DNA from: an uncultured Victivallales bacterium
GTDB taxonomy: Bacteria; Verrucomicrobiota; Lentisphaeria; Oligosphaerales; JAFGRS01
NCBI GenBank assembly: GCA_903837355.1
Contig: CAILUI010000299.1
Span: 1-36,203, forward strand
Length of the DNA: 36,203 nt
Direction of reading: 5' to 3'
Shown here one piece after another: positions 34,751 to 36,203 of the stretch. The notes below the pieces were generated by a model that was not told the origin of the DNA, made no database searches, and saw nothing but the letters and a program-made list of their open reading frames with translations. How positions within the stretch are numbered: position 1 is the stretch's first letter; every line of letters begins with the position of its first letter. Position numbers and translations under genes: made by a program.

Positions 34751-34764
34751 GGGGTCAGTTTCAT

Positions 34765-35279
34765 GCTCTTCCTGGGGTCTTGCACCGCGCACCGCACAGG
34801 TGCAGGATACTGCCGGCACCGGCTGACGGCAAACGGCGATCGGCCGGGCCCGTGGCCCGACGCCACACCTGCCCTGCGGGAAGCGTGTGCTGCGGCCTGC
34901 CCCGGGCCCGTCGGTGCGCCGGGTGGTCGCGGGTTGGCCCTGCTCGATGCCGAAGAACGTCTGGCAGGGAAGGGTCTCCTCCCAACTCGGACTGCAGGAG
35001 CCGCAGTTCCACCATGGGTTGGGCGCTGGCCTGCCGCCCAGCCTGGGGCGCCGGCGCCATGGTGGGTCGCCCGTGCTGGACAGCCCTGACTCTGTCGCCG
35101 TGAGTCTTGTCGGCAGCCTGGTTCGGCGTATGTTAGCGTCCCGAGGCCGGAACTCCAGCATTGCCGATGCCACATTGCGCTGGCGGAGTCATCTCCTATG
35201 CAGCGATGGATTGGTCATCAGACCCCATCCTATGGTGTGCACACACATAAACCGAGATAGTAGCCCTGACCCCATAGCG
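34765..35279. other. Intergenic region, nothing recognised
   Basis: Several open frames of about 100 codons overlap here on both strands, but none has recognisable motifs or a supported start. The composition drops toward lower GC after about 35110, in step with the next gene. It should hold promoters for the lipoprotein gene and the divergent beta-helix gene. Confidence 0.35.
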
Positions 35280-36158
35280 ATGAAAGCCAGGAGATTCAGA
35301 ACCCATTGGGTTGCTCTGCTCGTCGTGACGGGCGCTTGGGCGCAGAGCCTCGCACCGCTCTGTTTCCCCTTCAACGAGGCATCCGGCGCCGTTGCGCGCA
35401 CCTTTTACGTCGCCCTGAACGGCAATGACGCCTGGACCGGGACGCTCCCCGCGCCCAATGCGTCCAAGACCGACGGTCCGCTGAAGACCATCGAAGGCGC
35501 GAAGGGGTTCATTCGAAAGTTGAAGTCGGGCGGGCGGCTGACCGGGCCGATCACGCTGTTCCTGCGCGGCGGCACCTACCGGATTCGCGAGACGCTCGTC
35601 TTCACACCGGAGGACTCCGGCACGAGCGAAGCGCCCATCACCTACGCCGCTTACCGCAACGAGGCGCCGGTGGTCTCCGGTGGATTCGAAATCAGGAACT
35701 GGAAGCAGACGGGATCCACCCTCGAAACAACCCTCCCTTCGGGGACGCATTTCCAGGAGCTCTATGTCAATGGGAAGCGCGCCGTACGGTCCCGCCATCC
35801 GAATGTCGGCTATTTCAGAATAGTTGGCCCCGGCGACCCTTCCGAAGGGCAAATCAGAAACGAACCGTTTCGTTATGAGATCATCGTCAAGCCGGAAGAC
35901 CTCCGCGACTGGGAGAACCTGACCGATGTGAACCTCACCCTCTTCCACACCTGGAACGCTTCGGTCCATTGGCTCAAGAGCGTCAACCTCGCCGAACACA
36001 AGGTCGTCTTCGCGAACCCGTCGCGCTACCTGGGCAAATACGGGGAGAAGAATTCCCGGTATTTCCTAGCCTGGATTCCCACGTTAGCTCTCGCAGTTAA
36101 CACCACGGGGATCGCCCGCCTGGTCCGGCCCCGCAGGGCCGACCCGGTTGGTGCCTGA
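35280..36158 (+). CDS. Right-handed parallel beta-helix protein, disrupted after ~260 residues
   Basis: A signal peptide (MKARRFRTHWVALLVVTGAWA) is followed by the usual start of secreted beta-helix enzymes and adhesins: TFYVALNGNDAWTGTLPAP, GPLKTIEGAKGFIRKL, ITLFLRGGTYRIRETLVFTP and APITYAAYRNEAPVVSGG. Relatives are mostly polysaccharide lyases or hydrolases of 600 or more residues. Family-like sequence stops near NSRYF (about 36065). The remaining frame, with a tail LVRPRRADPVGA, looks unrelated and ends at 36158. Expected next residues in relatives would describe an aromatic-rich loop and a second helix section. Codon use is less GC-biased than in the neighbours, which suggests a different origin. 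Treat it as a truncated gene or an assembly junction. Confidence 0.65.
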   Translation: MKARRFRTHWVALLVVTGAWAQSLAPLCFPFNEASGAVARTFYVALNGNDAWTGTLPAPNASKTDGPLKTIEGAKGFIRKLKSGGRLTGPITLFLRGGTYRIRETLVFTPEDSGTSEAPITYAAYRNEAPVVSGGFEIRNWKQTGSTLETTLPSGTHFQELYVNGKRAVRSRHPNVGYFRIVGPGDPSEGQIRNEPFRYEIIVKPEDLRDWENLTDVNLTLFHTWNASVHWLKSVNLAEHKVVFANPSRYLGKYGEKNSRYFLAWIPTLALAVNTTGIARLVRPRRADPVGA

Positions 36159-36203
36159 GTCACAGTAGCGCATCCTGGCGCCGAAGGGAAGCGGTTGGCC
36201 AGG

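Noticed and set aside
34887..35279. Upstream extension of the beta-helix gene
   Set aside because: A good signal peptide starts at 35280, and the upstream frame is low-complexity with no homology.
1..36203. tRNA, rRNA or riboswitch genes
   Set aside because: No stretch showed tRNA arms, rRNA-like conserved blocks or a known riboswitch core on reading either strand. A covariance-model search could not be run.

Overview
This is a high-GC (by eye about two-thirds G+C) bacterial window made almost entirely of carbohydrate-degradation genes with one sugar ABC importer. The organism cannot be fixed from the sequence. The absence of SusC/SusD and the many large secreted proteins of unusual glycosidase type (a GxGYxYP protein, GH42-like barrels, an Asp-box propeller, a parallel beta-helix) suggest an uncultured Planctomycetota, Armatimonadota, Lentisphaerota/Verrucomicrobiota or similar lineage rather than a Bacteroidota PUL. 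That placement is inference.

Layout. (1) 1-732: the last 31 codons of a plus-strand gene, a 63-residue fragment of a sigma-54 activator ATPase domain, and an AT-rich patch. (2) 733-9884, minus strand: a run of four genes in the order GH29 alpha-L-fucosidase, secreted 959-aa barrel protein, GH2 beta-galactosidase type enzyme, GH43-like propeller. (3) 9885-10315: divergent control region with palindromes and an inverted array of 8-mers. (4) 10316-25051, plus strand: secreted GH43/GH130-like propeller, a solute-binding protein fused to an ABC permease, a second permease with a giant extracytoplasmic loop, GH38 alpha-mannosidase, secreted GH2-like enzyme, GxGYxYP protein. (5) 25052-25529: remnant of a transposase C-terminus. 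(6) 25530-31830, minus strand: Asp-box propeller plus CBM, then a secreted LamG-like/GH42-like protein. (7) 31831-36203: a less orderly region with a GH9 remnant, a clan GH-A lipoprotein, a REP-like palindrome overlapping its start, and a beta-helix gene broken near its 3' side.

How it may work (inference). The secreted enzymes and propellers would open a complex fucose-, galactose- and mannose-containing glycan outside the cell or in the periplasm. The tethered binding protein and two permeases import the oligosaccharides. The signal-less GH29, GH2, GH43-like and GH38 enzymes finish the work in the cytoplasm. No ABC ATPase, regulator, sulfatase or monosaccharide catabolic gene is present, so these must lie elsewhere.

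The most unusual items are the binding-protein/permease fusion with a ~100-aa insertion, the partner permease with a ~300-aa extracytoplasmic insertion, a 159-bp structured repeat placed just before both the transporter and mannosidase start codons, and short AT-rich patches, one lying in frame inside the mannosidase.
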